The position numbers were made by a program, and so were the translations under genes. Shown here one piece after another: positions 7,391-14,145 of a stretch of 39,709 bases of DNA. The stretch is from CAZFAP01 sp964516325. Its GTDB lineage: Bacteria; Auribacterota; JABMQX01. The stretch is taken from contig CAZFAP010000020.1 of assembly GCA_964516325.1 (NCBI GenBank), positions 1 through 39,709 of the forward strand, written 5' to 3'. The notes under the pieces were generated by a model that saw only the letters and a list, made by a program, of their open reading frames with translations, did no database searches and had not been told where the DNA came from. Position 1 is the first letter of the stretch. Every line of letters begins with the position of its first letter.

Positions 7391-9235
7391 TTAATGCTTA
7401 TGGGCGGGTGGCGTCTCGCCCGCCTCTTCCTTTCCGATGGCTCCACCGTACGCAGCGGCGGCGGCGCCGGTGATCTGGCTCTGGCTGTCTATGAGGAAGT
7501 TGCCGTGGGACACGACGACCTCTCCCGGCTGAAGCCCTCTGATAATCGGATAAAACCGCTCTTTGACACCGTCCGCCGTCGCCCATCCCTCGGGGCCGAG
7601 AGCCACGTCGGCGGCGACGTATCCCGCTTCGCCTTTGTCGAGGTAAACGACCGAACGTTCGCCGGTGTTGATGACGGCGCTTTTAGGGACGGAGAGAACC
7701 TCATCGGTCATGACGAGGTCCTTTCCGTCGAGAGGGCATTTTCCGGGTTCCGTGGCAATCTGGTCAGGGTGGTCGGGACAGACGTGCTTGAACAACGGGC
7801 GCGCTTCGTCCGCAACCGCCACCGTAACTTCTCTCTCGGTCAATTTCATCTCACATAGGGGACACTTCCCGTCTTTGGGCTCGCTCCCGGGCTCGAACTG
7901 CGGATGTCCGGGCATGCCGCAGGTCAGCACTTTCTTGGTCGGGGGCTGCTCGGCTTTTTTCTCGACGAGCTTCATGCCGCATTTGGGACAGTTGCCGGGC
8001 TGCTTCTCGTGCACTTCCGGGTGCATGGGGCAGGTCCAGTAGGTCTCCACTCCCGCGGCGGTCTCCTCCGGTTGGGTCTGGGTCTTCTCAAGGTCCATTC
8101 CGCAGATGGAGCACTTTCCGGGCTGGTCGGCGGTGACCCAGGGATGCATCGGGCAAGCGTAGGGCGGTTTCGGGGGCGGTTGATAAATTTCCCGGAGCGA
8201 GACCTTCAACCGAGCCGTTACATACATCCCGGGCTTGAGCGCCTCGCCAGGGTTGGGCGCCTCGACGAGAACCTTGACGGTTCGTGTTTCCGTGCGCAGG
8301 AAGGGATAGATGAACCAGACCTTGCCGGTGAAGATTCTGCCGGGGAAAGCCTGGCAGGTGATTTCGACGTCCTGCCCCCAACGAAGCCACGGCATCTCGT
8401 ATTCATAGACATCCGCGATCATCCACAAAGAAGACAGGTCGGCGATCTTGTAGAGGTTTTGTCCCGCCTCGACATATTGTCCCCGATAGGCGTTCATCTC
8501 CAGAACGGTTCCGCCGATGGGAGCGTAAAGAACTAAGCTCGTTTGGACGGCGCCCTTCTGCTTAATCTCTTCCACCTGGTGGGGCGTCAGACCGAGAAGG
8601 CGAAGCTTCTCCTCGGCGTCGGCGACATCGTCCTGCGCTCGCTTTCGCGTTTCGTCGTCGGGAGCAGTGAGGTTGTTGAGGTACTTCAAGCTGCCGAGAT
8701 ACTCCTGCTGAGCGGGAAGGAGTTCGCGGCTATAGATTCTGACCAGGTGATCGTCCTTCCGCACTTTTGTGCCGGTGTAGTCAACAAACAACTGCTCGAT
8801 CCATCCCGAGACCCGAGTCGAGACAAAGGCGAGCTTGCGCTCGTTGTAGTCGAGAACACCGACGGTTCTTATTTCTTTTTGAAGAGAATGGAAACCGACT
8901 GGCTCGGTCTTGATCGGTATGAGGTCTCGCTGTCTCTCGGTGAGCATCAAGCCAGCCCCTTTTTTGACCGGGATGAGGTCCATGCTGCACACGGGGCATT
9001 TGCCGGGTCCTGGTTGGCGAACCGACGGATGCATCGCGCATGTCCAGTACGCTATGTCCTCCTGGTCGCCAGCGATTGGGCGAGCCTCGGCGGCTTTTCC
9101 GTGCTCATGGGAGCCGATAAATGGGATGCGCCACGTCAGAGCCGAGATTCCCGCCAGGACGACGACCGCAATCCCGACGGCGCCAGCCAGAATGTAAAGG
9201 ACCAACTTTTTTCCCGACGGCTGTTTTGTGCTCAT
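7391..9235 (-). CDS. cusB: CusB-type periplasmic adaptor with five HMBD modules
   Basis: This 614-residue membrane fusion protein joins the RND pump to the outer-membrane channel. An N-terminal anchor helix (11-34) is followed by HMBD module 1 (62-90; C66, H69, C80, C83). The adaptor body, with lipoyl-like halves and helical hairpin, spans about 110-350. Four more HMBD-like modules are strung in tandem before the C-terminal membrane-proximal part: module 2 (358-383), 3 (398-425), 4 (436-466, with C439, C458, C461) and 5 (482-508, C486, H489, C500 but Asp instead of the last Cys). The adaptor resumes at VLSVPKSAVINTG. The protein ends in a His-containing tail. Usual CusB homologues carry zero or one module, so five is unusual. 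A GAGG ribosome site precedes the ATG. Confidence 0.94.
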   Translation of the reverse strand: MSTKQPSGKKLVLYILAGAVGIAVVVLAGISALTWRIPFIGSHEHGKAAEARPIAGDQEDIAYWTCAMHPSVRQPGPGKCPVCSMDLIPVKKGAGLMLTERQRDLIPIKTEPVGFHSLQKEIRTVGVLDYNERKLAFVSTRVSGWIEQLFVDYTGTKVRKDDHLVRIYSRELLPAQQEYLGSLKYLNNLTAPDDETRKRAQDDVADAEEKLRLLGLTPHQVEEIKQKGAVQTSLVLYAPIGGTVLEMNAYRGQYVEAGQNLYKIADLSSLWMIADVYEYEMPWLRWGQDVEITCQAFPGRIFTGKVWFIYPFLRTETRTVKVLVEAPNPGEALKPGMYVTARLKVSLREIYQPPPKPPYACPMHPWVTADQPGKCSICGMDLEKTQTQPEETAAGVETYWTCPMHPEVHEKQPGNCPKCGMKLVEKKAEQPPTKKVLTCGMPGHPQFEPGSEPKDGKCPLCEMKLTEREVTVAVADEARPLFKHVCPDHPDQIATEPGKCPLDGKDLVMTDEVLSVPKSAVINTGERSVVYLDKGEAGYVAADVALGPEGWATADGVKERFYPIIRGLQPGEVVVSHGNFLIDSQSQITGAAAAAYGGAIGKEEAGETPPAHKH

Positions 9236-9327
9236 AGTAACCTCACTCGAATGATTTCATCGCCGCGCCGGATACTGAGCCGTACTCCGCGCATGTTCGA
9301 TGATTCCCTTTATTCCGTTGCGTGCTC

Positions 9328-10770
9328 TCACGAAGCCGGTTCGCCTGCGGCATCGGCGGATTCCTCTTTTTGGTCCCCGGTGGCCAGGTCAGTGAGAGGC
9401 TGACCGCTCAACATCTCAAGCTCAGCAATCCGCTTTTGGTGTTCCGCGAGGGCCATCTCGTATTCGAGACGAAAGGAAAGAAGCTCCCTCTCGCTATCTA
9501 TCAAGTTGACGAAATCCACTTCTCCGGCGCGATAGCCCGCCTGCGATGCGCTCAGCGCTTGCTCGGCTTTGGGAATCAGCGTGTTTTTGTAAAGGGCGAC
9601 CTGGCGGAGAGCGTCGTTATATTTATAGAGGGAGAATCGCACTTTGCTCAGGAGCGAGTTCTTCGCCTGTTCCTTCGCTTCCAGAGCGGCTCGGAGTGAA
9701 GCCTGCCCCTCCCTCACCGCGGCATATAAGCGCTTTCGCCAGATGGGGAGATTAACGGAAACCATGACCTGCCACGCATCCTCCTCGTCGGTCGTCATCT
9801 CGCCCATTGCCCCCACCTCCCCCGTCATGTATCCGATTCCCAGGCCAAAATCTGGCCAGAACTCCCTTTTCGCGTGAGCCAGCATGTTCTGGTTTTCCTC
9901 GACCTCGAAAGCCATAGCTTTCAAGTCCCGGTTTCCGCTCTCCGCCAGTTGAAGGACTTGCTCATCGGAGAAGTTCAGCTTCTGCTGCTCGATCCTGCTC
10001 GGCCAGGGAATCGGGGTGTCAATGGGTCTGCTGAGTTCCGCATTGAGCCGTGCGGCGACGGCGCCCTGCATGTTCTGCAACGTCTTGAGGTCGTTGCCCA
10101 ACTTCTCCAACTCGACCTGCGCCTTCAACACATCTTGCTGGGTGCCGCCTGCTCGGAACCTTATGCTCGCGACCTCTTCCAGTCGCTTGAGCAACTCGAT
10201 GGTCTCCTCCGTGACCCGGACGGCTCGTCCTGTGTAGTAGTACTCGTAGTACGCTTCTTTTACCCGGGAAATCAAATTGAGTCTTTCGTCCTCATAGCGG
10301 GCGTGGGCGGCGCGTGCTGCTGCCAATGCTGCCTCTCCTCGGAGCCCGAGCTTTCCGAAGAAGGGAATCATCTGCATCAACTCGACCTCCGATGATTCCA
10401 TTCCGCTGACGGAGCGGCTGTAGCTGAGCGCCGGGTCGGGGAGGGACTTGACCTGCGGAACTTTCTCAAGAGCGGCCATCCAGCGGTTGTAAGCGGACCG
10501 AAGTCCGGGGTTTTTCAGGAGGGCGTAGGTTGCGTAGTCGTCAACGGTGGAGTTTTCTCCGAGAAGTGGAAGCTGTCGGGAGGGAGCGTTTGAGAGGCTG
10601 GGGCTTTCAGGGGTTTTCGCAGCCCGTTCGCTCGGTTCGGCTCTTTTGTCCTGCAGCGACGCGCATCCACCCAGGAGAATCAGGGCAAGGACGGATGCTA
10701 TCAGAATCGTCGCTGCGCCCTTTCGTTTGGCTCTCGCGCTCATCGTCTGTCCACGAGCAGGTAATTCCAT
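9328..10770 (-). CDS. TolC-family outer-membrane efflux lipoprotein
   Basis: This 480-residue protein is an outer-membrane factor of the TolC/CusC family that forms the exit duct of tripartite pumps. A signal peptide ends in the good lipobox LLGGC, so it is probably lipid-anchored. Two OEP repeats follow, with long helical stretches such as LISRVKEAYYEYYYTGRAVRVTEETIELLKR split here by their Tyr-rich and Arg-rich parts, and the typical motif AGYRAGEVDFVNLIDSERELL near the C-terminus. The ATG at 10770 has AAAAGGGG upstream; an ATG at 10743 is the alternative and gives a shorter signal peptide. It lies between csoR (80-base gap) and the adaptor gene (92-base gap). Confidence 0.93.
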   Translation of the reverse strand: MELPARGQTMSARAKRKGAATILIASVLALILLGGCASLQDKRAEPSERAAKTPESPSLSNAPSRQLPLLGENSTVDDYATYALLKNPGLRSAYNRWMAALEKVPQVKSLPDPALSYSRSVSGMESSEVELMQMIPFFGKLGLRGEAALAAARAAHARYEDERLNLISRVKEAYYEYYYTGRAVRVTEETIELLKRLEEVASIRFRAGGTQQDVLKAQVELEKLGNDLKTLQNMQGAVAARLNAELSRPIDTPIPWPSRIEQQKLNFSDEQVLQLAESGNRDLKAMAFEVEENQNMLAHAKREFWPDFGLGIGYMTGEVGAMGEMTTDEEDAWQVMVSVNLPIWRKRLYAAVREGQASLRAALEAKEQAKNSLLSKVRFSLYKYNDALRQVALYKNTLIPKAEQALSASQAGYRAGEVDFVNLIDSERELLSFRLEYEMALAEHQKRIAELEMLSGQPLTDLATGDQKEESADAAGEPAS

Positions 10771-10850
10771 CGCTCACCCCTTTTCAATTTGCGATGCATC
10801 TGCGACTGAAGCTCTTTGCCTCTTCCCTCCGGTCGTCGGGAAGAAATCCC

Positions 10851-11132
10851 TTATCGCGGTCTGCACCGCGAGTAAGCCTCCATCAGTTCGTCAATTTTCC
10901 GTTTCTGGTTTTTGGAGTCGTTCGAGCGGAAGGCATCCAACACGCAGGTCTCAATATGGTTTCTGAGGATAAGTTCGCTGAGCTTGTGAAGGGCGGACTC
11001 CGCGGCGGCGATTTGCATAATGACGTCCATGCAGTATCGTTGCTCCGACACCATCCGCTGAATTCCCTTGACCTGTCCTTCGACTCTCCGCAGCCTCTGC
11101 AGAGCCTTTTGCTGAAGATTGTCGTCAATCAC
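10851..11132 (-). CDS. csoR: Cu(I)-sensing repressor CsoR
   Basis: This 93-residue, all-helical protein belongs to the CsoR/RcnR/FrmR family of tetrameric repressors that leave DNA on binding metal. C34, H59 and C63 reproduce the 25- and 4-residue spacing of the Cu(I) ligands C36, H61 and C65 of Mycobacterium tuberculosis CsoR, and Tyr precedes the first Cys as in that protein. This favours copper over nickel (RcnR) or formaldehyde (FrmR). I choose the GTG at 11132, with GGGGGAG seven bases upstream; longer in-frame versions would run through the operator. It is the first gene of the efflux operon, so it is probably autoregulated together with the pump. Confidence 0.93.
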   Translation of the reverse strand: MIDDNLQQKALQRLRRVEGQVKGIQRMVSEQRYCMDVIMQIAAAESALHKLSELILRNHIETCVLDAFRSNDSKNQKRKIDELMEAYSRCRPR

Positions 11133-11165
11133 GATTGTTCTCCCCCGGCAGTTGTGCGGTTCTGA

Positions 11166-11182
11166 ATACCCTACCAGGGTAT
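11166..11182. promoter_or_regulatory. CsoR-type operator palindrome
   Basis: ATACCCT-ACC-AGGGTAT is a perfect 7-bp inverted repeat with a 3-base centre, 33 bases upstream of csoR. It matches the TACCC...GGGTA pattern described for copper-responsive CsoR operators. Its place between the csoR start and the predicted -10/-35 region is what repression would require. Binding itself is inferred. Confidence 0.75.
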
Positions 11183-11196
11183 GCCATTTTCTTGCC

Positions 11197-11225
11197 ACGC
11201 TACAATGAAAACGCCTTTGCGTCAA
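11197..11225 (-). promoter_or_regulatory. Candidate promoter of the csoR-efflux operon
   Basis: On the minus strand TTGACG (11225-11220) and TAGCGT (11202-11197) are separated by 17 bases, putting the CsoR palindrome at the start of the transcript. An alternative pair, TTGTAG and TACCCT, would place the palindrome on the -10 box. Either arrangement allows CsoR to block transcription. Confidence 0.4.
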
Positions 11226-11330
11226 TGTTGGTTCCGCCTGCCGCATGCCGGGCGCAACAAACATGCGGACTCTGCGCTCTCTGCGGTGAGTCCCCCTGAG
11301 GGAGATGTTGCGGGGCGCGGGCGTTTTCAT

Positions 11331-11359
11331 TTGACCCGACACTTGCCCGCACATATTAT
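11331..11359 (+). promoter_or_regulatory. Near-consensus sigma70-type promoter
   Basis: TTGACC (11331-11336) and TATTAT (11354-11359) are separated by exactly 17 bases. This is the best -35/-10 pair I found in the window. It drives the oxidoreductase gamma gene with an untranslated leader of about 90 bases. Confidence 0.65.
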
Positions 11360-11453
11360 CTTCTGGAGCAGTTCTTCGATTTCCAAAGGGTATTCGCTTA
11401 TTGGCGCAGCGTATTTTCGCCCGGGCGCCGCGCGTACCGATAAGGGAGGCAAC

Positions 11454-12044
11454 TTGACGGCTTCAAGGAAATTGCATGAGGAGATCGTTTGCGCTGGTTT
11501 TGGCGGGCAAGGGATTATGTTCCTCGGCAAGCTTCTGACTCAGGCGGCGATGGCAGAAGGGCTTCACGTTACTTACCTGCCATCGTACGGCGCGGAAGTG
11601 CGCGGAGGGACCGCCCACTGCAACGTGATAATCTCCTCCGAAGAAATCGCCTCGCCGGTCATCAGCAGCCCCACGAGCGCGATCGTGATGAATCATCCAT
11701 CGCTCGTGAGGTTTGAGCCGAAGGTTCGTCCGGGGGGATTGCTGGTCGTGAACTCCTCGATGGCTCTGGAGCCGGTCAAGCGAGAGGATGTGGACGTTGT
11801 GGAGATTCCAGCGACGGAGATTGCGGACTCGCTGGGGAGCGTGCAGGTTGCTAATATGGTGGCGCTCGGCTGCTACCTTCAAAAAAGACCCGTTGTTCAG
11901 ATAACCACGATCTCGGACGCCTTGAAAGAGGCGCTTCCCGGGAGAAGGCAGGACCTTCTCAAGATGAACCGGGATGCTTTGTGGAAGGGAACCGAGTTTC
12001 TCTCCAGAAGCAGAAAGGCGACGGCGGCGCGGAAGGACAAATAA
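11454..12044 (+). CDS. 2-oxoacid:ferredoxin oxidoreductase gamma subunit
   Basis: This 196-residue protein is the gamma subunit (POR/KOR domain) of 2-oxoacid:acceptor oxidoreductases, which oxidatively decarboxylate 2-oxoacids to acyl-CoA. The motifs CAGFGGQGIMFLGKLL and YLPSYGAEVRGGTAHCNV are typical of KorC/VorC-like proteins. The TTG at 11454 is chosen because GGGAGG lies five bases upstream and the family begins about ten residues before the GFGGQG motif. The alpha and beta subunits are not adjacent, which is unusual because these genes normally cluster. The C-terminal tail is basic. Substrate cannot be told from the gamma subunit alone; 2-oxoglutarate is the most likely by similarity. 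Confidence 0.88.
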   Translation: MTASRKLHEEIVCAGFGGQGIMFLGKLLTQAAMAEGLHVTYLPSYGAEVRGGTAHCNVIISSEEIASPVISSPTSAIVMNHPSLVRFEPKVRPGGLLVVNSSMALEPVKREDVDVVEIPATEIADSLGSVQVANMVALGCYLQKRPVVQITTISDALKEALPGRRQDLLKMNRDALWKGTEFLSRSRKATAARKDK

Positions 12045-12239
12045 GTGGGCCGCGGGGTCGGCACTCAGCGAGCACCCCGGCAAAACAGCTGAGGGCAGAG
12101 TTCGCGGGTGCGGCAGAGGTGCACTGTCTGACGCAAGGTCCCCTCGGCGCCCTGTGTGTTCTCGGCGGTTGGTCTTGTGGGAACCACCGGGTTAGCGCCC
12201 ACTCAACCCTTTGTTCTTTTGCAGAAACTTGAGGGACCG
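12045..12239. other. GC-rich spacer, possibly structured
   Basis: No convincing coding sequence is seen in these 195 bases between the oxidoreductase gene and pgsA. One hairpin has the perfect stem CTCAGC/GCTGAG (12064-12069 with 12088-12093). The rest has several GC-rich partial dyads. I compared it by eye with the bacterial SRP and 6S RNA consensus and could not establish a match. Confidence 0.3.
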
Positions 12240-12821
12240 TTGAATATTGCGCTGAAAATCACGATTTTTCGGATAGTGCTTGTGCCGGTGTTTCTGGCAC
12301 TTCTGCTTGTGTACAGGGGCACAGACCCGGGTACCGCGGAATGGCTGAGATATACGGCGCTCGCACTGTTCCTCATAGCGTCGGTCTCCGATGTGGTTGA
12401 CGGCTACATCGCGCGGACTCGCGGAATGACCACGCGGCTCGGGGGATTGCTCGACCCGGTCGCTGACAAGCTCCTGTTTGGACTTGGAATCATCGTCCTG
12501 AGCCTCCCGCCGGTCGAAGACAAGTTTCCGTTTGATCCACCGGCGCTATGGTATCCGGCGGCGGTGGTAGCCACGAACCTCGTTCTTGGTTTCGGGGCGC
12601 TGACAGCGCACATCCTGCGTAAGAAGGTGGAAATCAGGGCAGTTACTCTGGGGAAAGCCGCGGCGGTTATGCAAACGGCTGCCATGGGCTGGATCATTCT
12701 GCGATTGCCCCACGCCGAATACTTCTATTATCCGGCGGGAGTCCTCACGATCGCCGCCGGGATCGGGTATGTGTATGGGGCCGTAAAGCGGGTTCGCGGC
12801 TCAGAGCCAGCTCAGGAGTGA
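12240..12821 (+). CDS. pgsA: CDP-alcohol phosphatidyltransferase (phosphatidylglycerophosphate synthase-like)
   Basis: This 193-residue inner-membrane enzyme transfers a phosphatidyl group from CDP-diacylglycerol to an alcohol, probably glycerol-3-phosphate, in anionic phospholipid synthesis. The family signature is complete: D51, D54-G55, A58-R59, G68, D72 and D76 within DVVDGYIAR and GGLLDPVADK. Hydrophobic segments near 9-25, 38-50, 110-125, 145-155 and 170-185 fit the six-helix fold. I start at TTG 12240, preceded by GAGGGA, because MNIALKITIFRIVLVPVFL matches PgsA N-termini; the frame is open further upstream. Assignment to PgsA over other CDP-alcohol transferases is probable, not certain. 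Confidence 0.85.
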   Translation: MNIALKITIFRIVLVPVFLALLLVYRGTDPGTAEWLRYTALALFLIASVSDVVDGYIARTRGMTTRLGGLLDPVADKLLFGLGIIVLSLPPVEDKFPFDPPALWYPAAVVATNLVLGFGALTAHILRKKVEIRAVTLGKAAAVMQTAAMGWIILRLPHAEYFYYPAGVLTIAAGIGYVYGAVKRVRGSEPAQE

Positions 12822-12890
12822 GCCTCCAACGGGGCGGCTCGGTGCGCAGCCTCCAAAGGGAAAACAGATACCACGACGAGGCTTCGGGTC

Positions 12891-12923
12891 ATTCGTAGGG
12901 GCGAGAAGTTGGGGGATACGAAT
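12891..12923. repeat. Short dyad before cutA
   Basis: ATTCGTA (12891-12897) and TACGAAT (12917-12923) form a perfect 7-bp inverted repeat about 20 bases in front of cutA. The sequence around the first arm (ATTCGTAGGGGCG) resembles a common bacterial intergenic repeat core, so it may be a repeat remnant instead of an operator. Confidence 0.35.
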
Positions 12924-12943
12924 CTGCGGAGATTGTGTTTGCC

Positions 12944-13288
12944 ATGAGTGGTGATTACATCGTCGTTCTGGTTACGGTGGAGTCGGAAGAGCAAGCGAAG
13001 AGAATCTCCGACGTTTTGCTGCAAGGAAAGCTCGTGGCCTGCGCGAATATTGTCCACGACGTGAAATCTCTTTTCTGGTGGAAAGGGAGACTGGACCGGA
13101 GCGATGAGCTTCTGGTCATTTTGAAAAGCAGGCGAGAGCTTCTCGATGAGATAGTCCGGCTCGTCAAGGAAAACCACAGTTACGAAGTTCCCGAAGTCAT
13201 AGCGATTCCGATAATCGGCGGAAACCCCGACTATCTCCGCTGGATTGACGAGTCAGTGGAGGTCTCTCGGAAGGGAGGCACGGTCTGA
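12944..13288 (+). CDS. cutA: Divalent-cation tolerance protein CutA
   Basis: This 114-residue protein is a CutA1-family trimer with a ferredoxin-like fold, implicated in metal tolerance although its exact role is unsettled. Family features are VVLVTVESEEQAKRI, the LVACANI strand with the conserved Cys, SLFWWKG, and SYEVPEVIAIPI. I prefer the ATG at 12944; a GTG at 12935 adds only Met-Phe-Ala. GGAG lies at 12928-12931. The stop overlaps the start of the DUF89 gene by four bases (CTGA), so the two are probably co-translated. Confidence 0.92.
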   Translation: MSGDYIVVLVTVESEEQAKRISDVLLQGKLVACANIVHDVKSLFWWKGRLDRSDELLVILKSRRELLDEIVRLVKENHSYEVPEVIAIPIIGGNPDYLRWIDESVEVSRKGGTV

Positions 13289-14145
13289 AAGTAGAAATCG
13301 AATGCATTCCGTGCATGTTCAAACAAGCTCTCAGCGCATCCCGGCGCTGCACGGATGATCTGGGGAAGCTGAAAGAGGTGCAGTACGAGCTGATGAGGCG
13401 GCTGCCCGAATGGACTTTTGACCAGTCTCCGGCGGAGATGTCGTATTACGCGCTCGGAGTGGTCAGCGACATTCTGGACTGCGCTGACCCGTTCGCCGAG
13501 GAGAAGCGGCAGAGCAACGAAGCTATGCTGAGCCTTTATCCGACGCTGAAGCGGATTGTGGAATCGTCTTCGGACAAGCTCCATACGGCAATCAAAATCG
13601 CCGCCGCCGGAAACGTCATTGACATGGGCATCTTGCACAAGTTCGATGTCCGAAAGGCGATTGACGACATCCTCAAGGGGTCGTTCAGGACTGACCACTT
13701 TGAGAATCTTCGGAAGGACCTGGAGTCGGCAAAGACTATCCTCTACCTTGCCGACAACGCAGGGGAGATTGTCGCCGACAAGCTATTCCTGGAAACTCTC
13801 GGAAGGAAAGATGTCATCGTTGCGGTAAACGAAAAGCCGATCCTCAACGACGCCACGATGGAGGATGCCCGGCAGATTGGTCTGGACGAGGTTGCGACGC
13901 TTATCTCCAATGGCTCGGGAATGATTGGGACGGTATTAGAGGATTGCAGCGAGGAGTTCCGGAACATCTTGCAGAGGGGGGACGTCATAATCAGCAAGGG
14001 TCAGGCGAATTACGAATGCCTCGACGAAAGGCCGGAGAACATCTATTTCATTTTGACCGCGAAATGCACTTGCGTGGCCCGAGCGCTCGGCGTCGAGGAA
14101 GGAGATGCTGTGGTGAAAAAGGAGAATCTCCGCCATGGCCGGTGA
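13285..14145 (+). CDS. DUF89/ARMT1-like damage-control phosphatase, probable CTG start
   Basis: This 286-residue protein belongs to the DUF89 (ARMT1-like) family, metal-dependent phosphatases thought to remove harmful phosphorylated metabolites. The conserved Asp-Asn pair is at 157-158 in LADNAGEIVADK and a later family motif is SKGQANYE. The first ATG in frame (13315) would remove the conserved N-terminal CxxC. The codons before it read KVEIECIPC, giving C7 and C10, as is typical of the family. The only plausible start is CTG at 13285, with AAGGGAGG (13271-13278) six bases upstream, overlapping the cutA stop as CTGA. A tail with CTCVARALGV is also usual in bacterial and archaeal members. Confidence 0.85.
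   Translation: MKVEIECIPCMFKQALSASRRCTDDLGKLKEVQYELMRRLPEWTFDQSPAEMSYYALGVVSDILDCADPFAEEKRQSNEAMLSLYPTLKRIVESSSDKLHTAIKIAAAGNVIDMGILHKFDVRKAIDDILKGSFRTDHFENLRKDLESAKTILYLADNAGEIVADKLFLETLGRKDVIVAVNEKPILNDATMEDARQIGLDEVATLISNGSGMIGTVLEDCSEEFRNILQRGDVIISKGQANYECLDERPENIYFILTAKCTCVARALGVEEGDAVVKKENLRHGR

Larger units (their letters stand above)
11133..11453. other. Divergent regulatory region between csoR and the oxidoreductase gamma gene
   Basis: This 321-base spacer separates two divergent transcription units. It holds the csoR promoter and operator on the left and a strong rightward promoter at 11331-11359. Between them (11226-11330) I see only GC-rich sequence without a convincing gene. Confidence 0.6.

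Noticed and set aside
12045..12239. Possible SRP or 6S RNA
   Set aside because: The conserved SRP tetraloop region GGAAGGAAGCAGC is absent and the arrangement of the 6S central bubble could not be matched.
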